Origin: Paenibacillus timonensis
GTDB lineage: Bacteria; Bacillota; Bacilli; Paenibacillales; Paenibacillaceae
Length of the DNA stretch: 64,000 nucleotides
NCBI RefSeq assembly: GCF_009725205.1
Contig: NZ_WNZY01000002.1
Coordinates: forward strand, 62,001-126,000
Reading direction: 5' to 3'
This document shows positions 42,130 through 50,293 of the stretch, piece after piece. A program made the position numbers and the translations under genes. A model generated the notes under the pieces. The model was not told where the DNA came from. It did not search any database and worked only from the letters and a program-made list of their open reading frames with translations. Each line of letters starts with the position of its first letter. The stretch's first letter is position 1.

Positions 42130-42327
42130 TTGAAAGGTACAGTTAAATGGTTTAACGCAGAAAAAGGCTATGGCTTCATCCAAGTTGAAGGTGGCGAAGA
42201 CGTATTCGTACACTTCTCCGCAATTCAAGGCGACGGATTCAAAACTCTAGAAGAAGGCCAAGCCGTTGAGTTCGAAATCACTGACGGTAACCGTGGTCCT
42301 CAAGCTGCTAACGTAATCAAATTATAA
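42130..42327 (+). CDS. Cold-shock protein
   Basis: This 65-residue protein is a single cold-shock domain. Both nucleic-acid-binding motifs are intact: RNP1 as KGYGFIQV (residues 12-19) and RNP2 as VFVHFS (about 26-31). The start is TTG 42130, nine bases after AGGAGG. CspA/CspB-type proteins bind single-stranded RNA and melt structure, especially after cold shock. A hairpin terminator follows at 42389. Confidence 0.95.
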   Translation: MKGTVKWFNAEKGYGFIQVEGGEDVFVHFSAIQGDGFKTLEEGQAVEFEITDGNRGPQAANVIKL

Positions 42328-42387
42328 GATCACTTCCGTTTAACGGATCACTTATAAAGTTTGGTTCCAAGCGCGATAATGAAAGGC

Positions 42388-42417
42388 ACAGCTCTTTATA
42401 GGGCTGTGTTTTTTTGT
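42388..42417 (+). terminator. Terminator of the cold-shock gene
   Basis: CACAGCTC pairs with GGGCTGTG, then seven T residues follow. Confidence 0.8.
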
Positions 42418-42494
42418 ATACATAGGACAATGGGTGACATTCTGTTGTCACCATTGCTTTGTTAAAGTGGATTTAACGGGAGGGGACGTAAGCG

Positions 42495-43514
42495 ATGAAG
42501 CGGATGGATCGGATGATGGCGATCGTGATGGCGTTGCAGCAGCGGCCGGAGACGGCTCAGTCCTTGGCTGACAAGCTGGAGGTGTCCAAGCGGACGGTGC
42601 TCCGCGATATGCAGGCTCTGGCTGAGATCGGCATTCCGTTGTATGCGCTCTCAGGCCCTGGCGGCGGCTTCCGCCTCATGGACGGCTTCCGGCTGCCGCC
42701 GCTGCAGCTTGACGCCGGCGAGGCCCTGACCGTCCTGCTGGCCTTGGACGGCATGGGCAAATACAGCGGCAGTCCCTTCCGTGAGGCGAAATGGACCGTC
42801 GCCGACAAGATCCGCTCCGCTTTGCCCGAGCAGATGCTAGGGCAAATAGCTCCATTGCTCCGGCACGTCGAGATGGAGGTGCCGGAGCGCGGGACCCAGG
42901 CGCCGTTCCTCAGCGCCTTGATGGCTTATGCCGCCGGCGGGCAGTGGATCCGAGCGGAGTATCGCTCGGTGAATTATCGCCGGCAGCTGACGCTGAAACC
43001 TTTGCGCGTGTACGCCGCGCACGGGTTCTGGTATTGCGAAGCCGAGTCGCTTGCGCACGGCGAGAAGCGAACGTTCCGCGTCGACCGGTTCGTAGAGGTC
43101 GACGAGACGTCTCCCCCACCGGATGCGGGTGCGGGAAGGGGAGAGGCCGCCATGCAGAGGCAACCCCTAACACGGGCCCCAAGGGAGGACTTCCGACTCC
43201 TTGTAAAACTGACGTACCGGGGCTCACTGCTGGCGGAGCAGGATCCGCATTTTGGCCAGGAGGTGCACCAAATAGGAGAGGAAGAATGGCGACTCGATTG
43301 CATCCTGCCAGGCTCGGAATGGGATTGGGCCGTATCGCATTTCTTCAGTTTAGGTCATGATGCGGAAGTGCTAGAGCCTTTGGCTCTGCGCGAGGAGCTT
43401 CATCAGCGGGCAGCGGAGCTGGCCGAGCTGTACCGGACAGGCCGGGTTACTCCGGCCCGTGAGACGGACGTAGGATACGAGAAGACTGGAGGGAGCAAGA
43501 AGGATGAAACCTAG
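42495..43514 (+). CDS. YafY-type WYL-domain transcriptional regulator
   Basis: This 339-residue protein has an N-terminal winged HTH (QSLADKLEVSKRTVLRDMQAL, residues 20-40), then a linker and a WYL ligand-sensing domain with the region QLTLKPLRVYAAHGFWYCEAES near residues 165-186. WYL regulators sense nucleic acids or small ligands and often control DNA-damage or defence genes. It overlaps the VOC gene by 11 bp, and a further 21 bp separates that from the toroid protein gene, so the three form one operon. GGGAGGGG is the ribosome site. Confidence 0.85.
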   Translation: MKRMDRMMAIVMALQQRPETAQSLADKLEVSKRTVLRDMQALAEIGIPLYALSGPGGGFRLMDGFRLPPLQLDAGEALTVLLALDGMGKYSGSPFREAKWTVADKIRSALPEQMLGQIAPLLRHVEMEVPERGTQAPFLSALMAYAAGGQWIRAEYRSVNYRRQLTLKPLRVYAAHGFWYCEAESLAHGEKRTFRVDRFVEVDETSPPPDAGAGRGEAAMQRQPLTRAPREDFRLLVKLTYRGSLLAEQDPHFGQEVHQIGEEEWRLDCILPGSEWDWAVSHFFSLGHDAEVLEPLALREELHQRAAELAELYRTGRVTPARETDVGYEKTGGSKKDET

Positions 43515-43926
43515 AATGACGGTGTTAACGATCGGTGTGGAGGATTTGGAAAGGGCGCTGCGATTTTACCGGGATGGACTCGGCTGGGCGACCGACGGGA
43601 TCGTGGGCCAGGAGTTCGAGCACGGAGCCGTCGCCTTTTTCGATTTGCAGGCGGGACTGAAGCTGGCGTTGTGGAAACGGGAAAGTATCGCGCATGATAC
43701 CGGCCTTATCGCGCATGCTCCAAGCTCCACGGAGTTTACGCTAGGCCACAATGTGGCGAGCAAATCGGAAGTGGATCAGGTCATGGAGCAAGCTGAAGCG
43801 GCAGGGGCCAAGATTACCGTTCCTCCCCATGATACGTTCTGGGGCGGGTACTCAGGGTATTTTCAAGATCCGGACGGACATTTGTGGGAGGTTGTCTGGA
43901 ATCCCGAGTGGATATTCGAAGCTTAA
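43504..43926 (+). CDS. VOC-family (glyoxalase/bleomycin-resistance-like) protein
   Basis: This 140-residue protein has the paired beta-alpha-beta-beta-beta units of the VOC fold: MTVLTIGVEDLERALRFYRDGLG in the first half, and GYFQDPDGHLWEVVWNP, carrying the usual metal-ligand Glu, in the second. VOC members include glyoxalases, dioxygenases and antibiotic-sequestering proteins; the substrate is unknown. It overlaps the WYL regulator gene and probably shares its control. Confidence 0.82.
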   Translation: MKPRMTVLTIGVEDLERALRFYRDGLGWATDGIVGQEFEHGAVAFFDLQAGLKLALWKRESIAHDTGLIAHAPSSTEFTLGHNVASKSEVDQVMEQAEAAGAKITVPPHDTFWGGYSGYFQDPDGHLWEVVWNPEWIFEA

Positions 43927-43947
43927 TTGGCGAGGAGGAAGAGGGTT

Positions 43948-44835
43948 ATGAGTGAACGGGGAGTGTTGGAACGGGCCGCAACTTTCATTTATTCGAATGC
44001 CCGGTTGTTGGATCGCAAACGGTTTGCTTATCATTTTGATGGAGGGACTGCGGAGGAGGTGCTGGGTGCGCTTCGACCGTACCAGAACGAGGATGGCGGC
44101 TTCGGCCATGCGCTTGAGGCGGATATGCGCGGCCCGCACAGCCAGCCGGTGGCCACTGAAACGGCGTTGCTGGTGATGCGTGAGGTCGGCGGTTTTGGAT
44201 CGGATCTGCTGGACGGAGTGATCCGATATTTGCGCAGCATCACGCTTCCGGGTGGCGGCCTGCCGCGGGCAACGACGGAAGTGAACCGATATCCGCATGC
44301 ACCTTGGTGGATCACTGAAAAAGACGGGGTTCCTTCGATCAACCCGACCGGAAGCATCGTGGGCATGTTGCTGGAGCAACAGGAACGCACGGATTTCATT
44401 CGCGAGGATTGGTTCCGAAGCCATATCGACTTCTTGTGGAATCACGTCGAACAGGGGCTCCCCGGAGATTATCACGACGCTGCGCAGTGGATCGCCTTCT
44501 TGCAGCAGGTTTCTGACCGCGAGCGGGCGGCCTCACATCGATCTAGGTTGGATGAATGGCTGACAGGCCCAAGCGGAATCGAAACCGATCCGCTGGCTCA
44601 AGGCTACGTCCACAAGGTGCTGGACTACGCGCCAACCCCGGACAGTTATGCGGCCAAGCTTGTCTCGGATCAGGAGGTGCAGCGGCATTTGGATTGGTTG
44701 CTGAGCACGCAGCAGGAAGATGGCGGCTGGGCGCTCACGTTCCCGGGAACGAGTCCGGCTGCTGAGCAGGAATGGCGCGGCTGGCTAACCGTGGAAAATT
44801 TGAAGATACTGAAGGCTTACGGCCGGTTGTCCTAA
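43948..44835 (+). CDS. Alpha/alpha-toroid protein with prenyltransferase/squalene-oxidase-like repeats
   Basis: The start is ATG 43948 with GAGGAGG upstream. The 295-residue protein has repeats reminiscent of terpene-cyclase/prenyltransferase toroids: LRPYQNEDGGFGHAL near residues 40-54 and WLLSTQQEDGGWALTF near 252-267, with a QW-like pattern. It lacks the DxDD acid motif and is less than half the length of a cyclase, so it is not a complete squalene cyclase. It may bind a polyprenoid or fold as a scaffold; function is unknown. It is the third gene of the WYL-VOC operon. Confidence 0.7.
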   Translation: MSERGVLERAATFIYSNARLLDRKRFAYHFDGGTAEEVLGALRPYQNEDGGFGHALEADMRGPHSQPVATETALLVMREVGGFGSDLLDGVIRYLRSITLPGGGLPRATTEVNRYPHAPWWITEKDGVPSINPTGSIVGMLLEQQERTDFIREDWFRSHIDFLWNHVEQGLPGDYHDAAQWIAFLQQVSDRERAASHRSRLDEWLTGPSGIETDPLAQGYVHKVLDYAPTPDSYAAKLVSDQEVQRHLDWLLSTQQEDGGWALTFPGTSPAAEQEWRGWLTVENLKILKAYGRLS

Positions 44836-44847
44836 GCGCAACAGAAA

Positions 44848-44888
44848 AAGAGGCTCCTTTCAGCTGTTTGCTGAAAGGAGCCTCTTGG
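44848..44888. terminator. Strong bidirectional terminator
   Basis: A 17-bp perfect stem AAGAGGCTCCTTTCAGC and its complement separates the toroid gene from the convergent nitroreductase gene. Confidence 0.85.
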
Positions 44889-44897
44889 GGTTAACGC

Positions 44898-45545
44898 TTA
44901 ATCAACGATCCGCAAAATGTCAGCGACTTCCTTCCGAGGCACCGGCTTCGGCGAAATCGCCGGATGACCTAGCGCGATCACCATGTTCACTCCACGGTCG
45001 GCGGGGATGTCGAGGAATTCGCGCAGCTTCTCTTCCGCCAGCAGCACCGGACCGGTCATCGGGCAAGTGGCCAGGCCTTTGGCATGCGCGGCGAGCATCA
45101 GGTTCTGGGCGGCTAGACAGCTGCTCTTCAGTCCTTCCTCTTCCCAAACCTCGGGAGCCACGAAGGCAATCGGGTCAAAAATTCTTTCCCGGAACTTGGA
45201 CGTGTACGGGGTGGACAAGCACACGATTAACGCCGGCGCACCAGAAAAGGCGGTAGCGTAAGGGCCAAATGACTTCACCAATAGCTTGGCTTCCCGTTCC
45301 AGCCCTTGCTCCGCGGCGCGCGCTGCGGTTTCATGCAGGCTCTCCCAGGTGAAGTCCTCGATTTGTTTGATTTTATCGGTGTTCCTAACGACGATAAATT
45401 CCCAGGTTTGCGAATTCGTGTCGCTGGGCGCATAACGGGCGCAATCGATGAGATCCTCAATATCGGCGAGGCTGACGGTTTCTTCGGTAAATTCCCGGAT
45501 ACTGCGGCGGGTTTTTAAGATGTCCCGGAACAAAGCGAAATCCAT
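44898..45545 (-). CDS. Nitroreductase-family flavoprotein
   Basis: This 215-residue protein has the FMN-binding nitroreductase pattern: TRRSIREFTEETV near residues 12-24, APSDTNSQTWEFIVV near 39-53 and the C-terminal ALGHPAISPKP. Members use NAD(P)H and FMN to reduce nitro compounds, quinones or flavins as dimers. AGCAGGTGA precedes the ATG. The upstream region contains AGTACCTGGTATT and a TATAAT-like box, but a regulator cannot be named. Confidence 0.85.
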   Translation of the reverse strand: MDFALFRDILKTRRSIREFTEETVSLADIEDLIDCARYAPSDTNSQTWEFIVVRNTDKIKQIEDFTWESLHETAARAAEQGLEREAKLLVKSFGPYATAFSGAPALIVCLSTPYTSKFRERIFDPIAFVAPEVWEEEGLKSSCLAAQNLMLAAHAKGLATCPMTGPVLLAEEKLREFLDIPADRGVNMVIALGHPAISPKPVPRKEVADILRIVD

Positions 45546-45743
45546 GCGTTTTCACCTGCTTCTTCATATTTAATACCAGGTACTATCATCTGATAATAAC
45601 TATTATATAGGAAGATATGTCCTTTGAACAGAGATAGAGTTAGAGTAGGGCCTGGTGAATGAGAAAGCCATATTTGGGGAGGGAGATCCGCATAGCGTGG
45701 ACTCAGTTGACCAATCCGGGTACCGAAAAAGCTTAAGCGAGTA

Positions 45744-45921
45744 ATGTATAAGAAATATCGAATAGAAGTCGACATTTCAGGCGATTTCGGCAGAATGAGT
45801 ATGAAATTTCATATAGAATTGTGTTCAAGGAAGACGGTGGTCGGAATTCTATATGAAATATCGAATAGAAATTGCTTTTTTGGGCTTCAGCGGAAAATTG
45901 GATATGAAAAATCGAATAAAA
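45744..45921. repeat. 24-bp palindromic repeats, locus B (three copies, minus orientation)
   Basis: The 408-bp gap between the nitroreductase and MFS genes holds no gene. Copies lie at 45744-45767, 45847-45870 and 45898-45921, all in minus orientation relative to locus A (27258-27435), with a partial copy near 45803-45818. The 45847 copy has perfect six-base arms TTCTAT/ATAGAA around the core TCGATATTTC. Confidence 0.75.
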
Positions 45922-45953
45922 TCAACATCGTATCGAATTTTCCATTTCTTAAG

Positions 45954-47147
45954 CTAAGCCTTATGTTCGAATTTCGAGGGACTGTTCGCTCCCGGCCCCT
46001 TCTGGAAATATCGGCTACCGAACCCGATGAACGCGACCGCTGCCGCGCCCATCGCGGTCAGGTAGAACGGCTGGCGGCCAAGCTGTTCGAACATCACACC
46101 GCCGAAGGTGCCGCTAAGAAGCCCGGCCAAGCTGGACCATACGATGGTGTACAAGGCCATGCCGGTCGCCCGGAATTCATCGGGGATCAGCCGGGTGAGC
46201 ATGCGGATGGCCGTGACATAGAAGATGCCGAACGTTACGCCGTGCATCGCCTGGATGGCGAGGATGCCGTAGGCGGATCCGGTTAGTCCCATCAACAGGA
46301 ACCGGACGGCGAACAGCAGGCTGGCTAGCAGTAGGAGCGGCAGCTCCTTATATTTTTCCCCATGGAAGCTGAGGTAGATGAACACAGGGATTTCCGACAG
46401 CGACGAGGCGAGCATCGCCCAGCCGATGAGATTTTCGCTCGCGCCGAGCTCCTTCAGGCTGATCGAGATAAACGCTTCGTTCATCCGCATGCCGATGGCC
46501 AGGCAGAAGACGCAGCCGAAGAACCAAAGAAGCTCTTTTTGACGCAGGATCGCCCAAATGCCCGACAGGTCCATCTTGGCTACGGATGTAGGCTGGTCCT
46601 TCACGAACAGGATGAACCCCAGCGCGAGTCCGGCGATCGCGATCGATACCCACATCGTGTTTGAGGAGCCTACCCGGGTCAAAACGTAACCGATAAGTAA
46701 GGCAAAGAAGGCGTATCCGAACGAACCAAACAGGCGGATGGAGATGAAATGGATGCCGTGCTGCTTGGCCGTAGAGATCACGATGGTGTCGGACAGCGGG
46801 AAGACCGGATAGAAGAAGAAGTAAAATACGGTTATAACCGCCATGATGATTGAAAATGAGGTGGAGGCGGATAAGATAAACGTCAACGCGATTTGGCCGA
46901 CCAGCAAGATGAGCAGGATCTTCTTAATCGTTTGGTAACGGTCGCTGGCTATACTCCACAGTAAATTGGAGACAAGCGAAATCATGGGGCCTAGGGCGTA
47001 TAGCAAACCGATTTGGCTGGTCGAAAATCCAAGCTGGGCGTAAAATAGTGGGAAATAGGAGGAAACAAGGACACTTGTTCCGTATATTGTAAAGGTAAAG
47101 GCTCGTAGCCATCCGATTTCGGGGCTGACCGTAGTTTTCCGATTCAT
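45954..47147 (-). CDS. MFS transporter, MFS_1-like (HcaT/nucleoside-permease-like branch)
   Basis: This 397-residue protein has twelve membrane helices. The first helix region RAFTFTIYGTSVLVSSYFPLF and the loop SDRYQTIKK after helix 2 resemble the MFS_1_like group that includes HcaT-type permeases. The central loop is near residues 190-205. Many members are proton-linked importers of small aromatic or sugar-like molecules, but the substrate cannot be inferred. The gene stands alone next to the repeat block. Confidence 0.78.
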   Translation of the reverse strand: MNRKTTVSPEIGWLRAFTFTIYGTSVLVSSYFPLFYAQLGFSTSQIGLLYALGPMISLVSNLLWSIASDRYQTIKKILLILLVGQIALTFILSASTSFSIIMAVITVFYFFFYPVFPLSDTIVISTAKQHGIHFISIRLFGSFGYAFFALLIGYVLTRVGSSNTMWVSIAIAGLALGFILFVKDQPTSVAKMDLSGIWAILRQKELLWFFGCVFCLAIGMRMNEAFISISLKELGASENLIGWAMLASSLSEIPVFIYLSFHGEKYKELPLLLLASLLFAVRFLLMGLTGSAYGILAIQAMHGVTFGIFYVTAIRMLTRLIPDEFRATGMALYTIVWSSLAGLLSGTFGGVMFEQLGRQPFYLTAMGAAAVAFIGFGSRYFQKGPGANSPSKFEHKA

Positions 47148-47306
47148 GGGGTTCTGTACTCCGTTTCTGCAGTCAGATCATTGTGCGCTTAGTGCGGTTA
47201 TGGTTAGTATGCTTGCAAGTATACCAGAAATTAAGAGGTTCGGCGGCAACAAATTTACGCTCCGTTTATGTAAAACCCTTATACTGATCTCTAGGAGGTT
47301 ATCGCC

Positions 47307-47624
47307 ATGAAGGATTGTTTTGTTTACGATGAGCGCCTGGGCATTCACGTGCCGGTGCTGGAGCGTCCCTTTGACGAATACGAGCGGGAGGAACGGCTGG
47401 CGATGATCGCCTATTGGGAAGAGATCCGCGGACGGATTCCAAGCAAAGTCATGGTGCTGGAACGGTCGATTGAGCACATGCTGGGCGAGATGAGTAATGA
47501 GTCCGATTTCGAGCGCAGCTGTCGTCTCAACGGCGAAATCGCCGAGCTGGCCAGCCGAATTAACGATCTGCATATTTGGTACCGGACAACCCAGGATGAG
47601 CCCTCCGTCAAAAGGCATTTGTGA
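47307..47624 (+). CDS. Hypothetical protein, 105 residues
   Basis: I do not recognise a family. The protein is soluble and mostly helical, with acidic and basic heptad-like stretches (SKVMVLERSIEHMLGEM and RLNGEIAELASRINDLHIWY), suggesting a small coiled-coil or helical bundle. It begins MKDCFVYDERLGIHVPVL. CTAGGAGG is a strong ribosome site, so it is very likely expressed. It lies upstream of the terpene synthase, which has its own promoter. Confidence 0.7.
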   Translation: MKDCFVYDERLGIHVPVLERPFDEYEREERLAMIAYWEEIRGRIPSKVMVLERSIEHMLGEMSNESDFERSCRLNGEIAELASRINDLHIWYRTTQDEPSVKRHL

Positions 47625-47634
47625 TTTTGTTTAT

Positions 47635-47663
47635 TTGTGCTAAAAGTTGGATCATATTATAAT
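47635..47663 (+). promoter_or_regulatory. Promoter of the YtpB-like terpene synthase gene
   Basis: TTGTGC at 47635-47640 and TATAAT at 47658-47663 are 17 bp apart. Confidence 0.6.
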
Positions 47664-47716
47664 ATAGAATGGTTTTCAGATAGGCCGTTTTTTAACAACG
47701 CAGTGGAGGCAGGCCA

Positions 47717-48796
47717 TTGATTGAACTTGAGCAAAGCCGAAACCAATTCCCGAAGGAGCCGATCCGGCTGATGAGTCGGGTTTATAAGTTTATTTTGCCG
47801 GATGTCCGTCAGGAACTGGATCGTTGGAGGAAGGATGCCGAGGAGATCCCCGATCCTGAGCTGCGGCGGCAAGCTTTGGCCAGCATCGCCACCAAAGAGT
47901 TCCATTGCCAGGGCGGTGCCGTATATGCGGCCGCAAACTTGCGGATGCGCCACGTATTGATCCCTCTCATCGTTGCGTTCCAAACCATCAGCGATTATTT
48001 GGACAATTTATGCGACCGAAGCACTTCCAAGGACCCTGAGGATTTCCGACTCTTGCACCAGAGTATGCTGGATGCGGTAGACCCTGATGCGGCGCTGCGG
48101 AACTACTATGCCCTTCGCGAGGAGCAGGACGATGGTGGTTATCTGCACCGGCTGGTTGGGACTTGCCAAGCGAACATCGATGAGCTCCGCGGATACCCGG
48201 CGGCGATGCCGTACATCGTTGACCTCGTAGGACTTTATACGGATCTGCAGGTGTACAAGCACATCGACCCGCAGGAGCGCGAGGCTAAGCTACTAAGCTG
48301 GTGGGCGAACCACGAGTATCGTGCGCCGCAATTGCGATGGAACGAGTTCGCGGCAGCGACGGGTTCAACTCTCGGGGTGTTTATGTTGTTCTTGGCGGCA
48401 AGTCACGACGGGTTGGACGAGAAAAGCGCAAAAACGATCCACGACGCTTATTTTCCGCATGTTTGCGGGCTACATATTATGTTGGACTATCTGATCGATC
48501 AAGCGGAAGATGAGCTTGGCGGGGATTTGAACTTTTGCAGTTACTACGATAGCAAGGAAACGATGTTGGGCCGAATCACGTTGATCGTCGAGGGAGCGCG
48601 GCAGGATATTCGGAAGTTGCCCGCTTCCTCGTTTCATAGGATGATCATTGAAGGCTTGCTGGCCCTCTATTTATCCGACCCGAAGGTCAGCCAGCAGGAC
48701 GAAATTCGCGAGGTATCCAAACGGTTGATGCGGCGAAGCCCGCTTATGCGGTTGTTCTTCTTCGCTAACAGCCTGTGGATTCGCAAGCATCTTTAG
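47717..48796 (+). CDS. ytpB: Tetraprenyl-beta-curcumene synthase family protein (YtpB, DUF2600)
   Basis: This 359-residue protein starts at TTG 47717 with GGAGG seven bases upstream. It belongs to the DUF2600/YtpB family of class IB terpene synthases, which cyclise heptaprenyl diphosphate (C35) to tetraprenyl-beta-curcumene. Unlike classical synthases there is no DDxxD; instead ISDYLDNLCD (residues 91-100) and MLDYLIDQAEDELGGD (255-270) supply clustered aspartates in two helices. The product would be the substrate of a cyclase such as that at 11354. It sits directly upstream of pfkA, apparently by chance. Confidence 0.85.
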   Translation: MIELEQSRNQFPKEPIRLMSRVYKFILPDVRQELDRWRKDAEEIPDPELRRQALASIATKEFHCQGGAVYAAANLRMRHVLIPLIVAFQTISDYLDNLCDRSTSKDPEDFRLLHQSMLDAVDPDAALRNYYALREEQDDGGYLHRLVGTCQANIDELRGYPAAMPYIVDLVGLYTDLQVYKHIDPQEREAKLLSWWANHEYRAPQLRWNEFAAATGSTLGVFMLFLAASHDGLDEKSAKTIHDAYFPHVCGLHIMLDYLIDQAEDELGGDLNFCSYYDSKETMLGRITLIVEGARQDIRKLPASSFHRMIIEGLLALYLSDPKVSQQDEIREVSKRLMRRSPLMRLFFFANSLWIRKHL

Positions 48797-48846
48797 AAAC
48801 TTTAGCAATGCTAACTTTACTTACAACCGAATTAGGAGGAATTATC

Positions 48847-49818
48847 ATGTCAGCAGTTAAAAAAATCGCAGTCCTTACCAGCGGAGGAGACTCCCAGGGC
48901 ATGAACGCGGCCTTACGCGCCGTTGTACGAAGCGGGTTGTTCTACGGCCTGGAAGTGTACGGCATTCAACGCGGATATCAAGGTTTGCTCAACAATGATA
49001 TTTTCCAAATGGACATCCGCAGCGTCGGCGATATCATTCAACGTGGGGGAACGATTCTCCAATCCGCACGTTGCCTGGAGTTCAAAACGCCGGAAGGCCA
49101 ACAACGGGGCGCGGAGATTCTGCGCGAACACGGGATCGATGGCCTGGTCGTTATCGGCGGCGACGGTTCTTATCAAGGGGCTGAGAAGCTGAGCAAGCTC
49201 GGTATCAAAACGATGGGGCTGCCAGGGACCATCGACAATGACATCTCCTTTACGGATTACACCATCGGTTTCGATACGGCGGTGAGCATCGTGGTGGATG
49301 CGGTGAACAAGCTGCGTGACACGATGTCCTCCCATGAACGGGCTTCGGTTGTGGAAGTGATGGGCCGTCATTGCGGCGACATCGCATTGCATGCCGGGTT
49401 GGCTGCCGGTGCGGAAACGATCCTCGTACCAGAGGTACCGTTTGACCTGAACGAAGTAGCGGACCGCATGAAGCAGAATTTTGAAAAAGGCAAACGCCAC
49501 AGTATCGTGATCGTAGCCGAAGGCGTGGGCAGCGGCGAGGACGTGGTGCAGGCGATCAAGCAACGCCAGCCTTCCGTGGAGCCGCGCGCAACCGTGTTGG
49601 GTCATATCCAACGCGGCGGATCGCCAACGCCGTTCGACCGCAACCTGGCCAGCCGCCTCGGCGACTTCGCCGTGCGCAGCCTGATCGCCGGCGAGTCGAA
49701 CAAAGCCTGCGGCATGATTGGCGGCGAAATGATCTTGACCGACATCGAGAAGGTTGTCAGCACGAAGAAGCCGTTTAACATGGAGCTGTACGAGCTGGCA
49801 TCGCGTTTGTCGCAATAA
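48847..49818 (+). CDS. pfkA: ATP-dependent 6-phosphofructokinase
   Basis: The start ATG 48847 has AGGAGG upstream; an ATG at 48775 lies inside the previous gene. The 323-residue enzyme has GGDGSYQGA, GLPGTIDNDI with the catalytic Asp, and VMGRHCGDIALHAG. The first ATP loop reads LTSGGDSQGMNAA rather than the common GGDAPGMNAA. PfkA commits glycolysis by making fructose 1,6-bisphosphate, and bacterial enzymes are allosteric tetramers. Pyruvate kinase, often downstream, is absent here. Confidence 0.95.
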   Translation: MSAVKKIAVLTSGGDSQGMNAALRAVVRSGLFYGLEVYGIQRGYQGLLNNDIFQMDIRSVGDIIQRGGTILQSARCLEFKTPEGQQRGAEILREHGIDGLVVIGGDGSYQGAEKLSKLGIKTMGLPGTIDNDISFTDYTIGFDTAVSIVVDAVNKLRDTMSSHERASVVEVMGRHCGDIALHAGLAAGAETILVPEVPFDLNEVADRMKQNFEKGKRHSIVIVAEGVGSGEDVVQAIKQRQPSVEPRATVLGHIQRGGSPTPFDRNLASRLGDFAVRSLIAGESNKACGMIGGEMILTDIEKVVSTKKPFNMELYELASRLSQ

Positions 49819-49842
49819 ATAGATGAGTTAGATCGTTAGAGG

Positions 49843-49880
49843 AGCCGAGCCGGGAGGAATCCCGGCTCGGCTTGTTGTTT
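49843..49880 (+). terminator. Terminator of pfkA
   Basis: A 13-bp stem AGCCGAGCCGGGA and its complement with a GGAA loop is followed by TTGTTGTTT. Confidence 0.8.
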
Positions 49881-50032
49881 GGGAGTATGGGGGGAGTCTC
49901 TACCTTTTCGGGTGGAAATGTTGCAAATTAGGCAACATGATCAATTTGTTCGGAGCGGTAAAGCTCAGTCTAGGCGAACCCTCCCGCTTCTGCTACAATC
50001 GAACGCATAGCTGATGAAGGGGGAAGGTACAT

Positions 50033-50248
50033 ATGTATCTGTATCGATTGGAGGCGGAAACCTCCGCCGGTGCATTCGTGATCGTCATCGCCGCCGAGGA
50101 AGAGGAGAAGGCATTTGCCGCAGCCGAAGGGCATTTGCAGCGGCAGGTGTTGCCCGCACCCGCAGTCACGGAGTTGTCGATCGTGGAGAAGAAACGGATC
50201 GCGCCCGGGGCCGGCTACGTAGTGGCAACCGACAGCATGCCGCGTTAA
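50033..50248 (+). CDS. DUF3906 family small protein
   Basis: This 71-residue protein matches the pattern of the Bacillales DUF3906 family: MYLYRLEAETSAGAF at the start, EEKAFAAAEGHLQRQ in the middle and IVEKKRIAPGAGYVV at the end. The fold is probably a small ferredoxin-like alpha/beta domain. Function is unknown. GAAGGGGGAAGG is the ribosome site. A strong bidirectional terminator follows. Confidence 0.75.
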   Translation: MYLYRLEAETSAGAFVIVIAAEEEEKAFAAAEGHLQRQVLPAPAVTELSIVEKKRIAPGAGYVVATDSMPR

Positions 50249-50251
50249 AAA

Positions 50252-50290
50252 GAGAAGCCCGTGACCTTCCATCGGTCACGGGCTTCTCCT
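50252..50290. terminator. Strong bidirectional terminator
   Basis: A 15-bp perfect stem GAGAAGCCCGTGACC and its complement lies between the DUF3906 gene and the convergent MATE gene. Confidence 0.85.
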
Positions 50291-50293
50291 CGT

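Noticed and set aside
45570-45590. CCAGGTACT motif near the nitroreductase start as a third copy of the PadR-operon box
   Set aside because: Only nine bases match, the hairpin is absent and the rest of the box differs; most likely chance.
48913-49815. 300-residue open frame antisense to pfkA
   Set aside because: It mirrors the third-position bias of pfkA and has no domain, no ribosome site and no promoter of its own.
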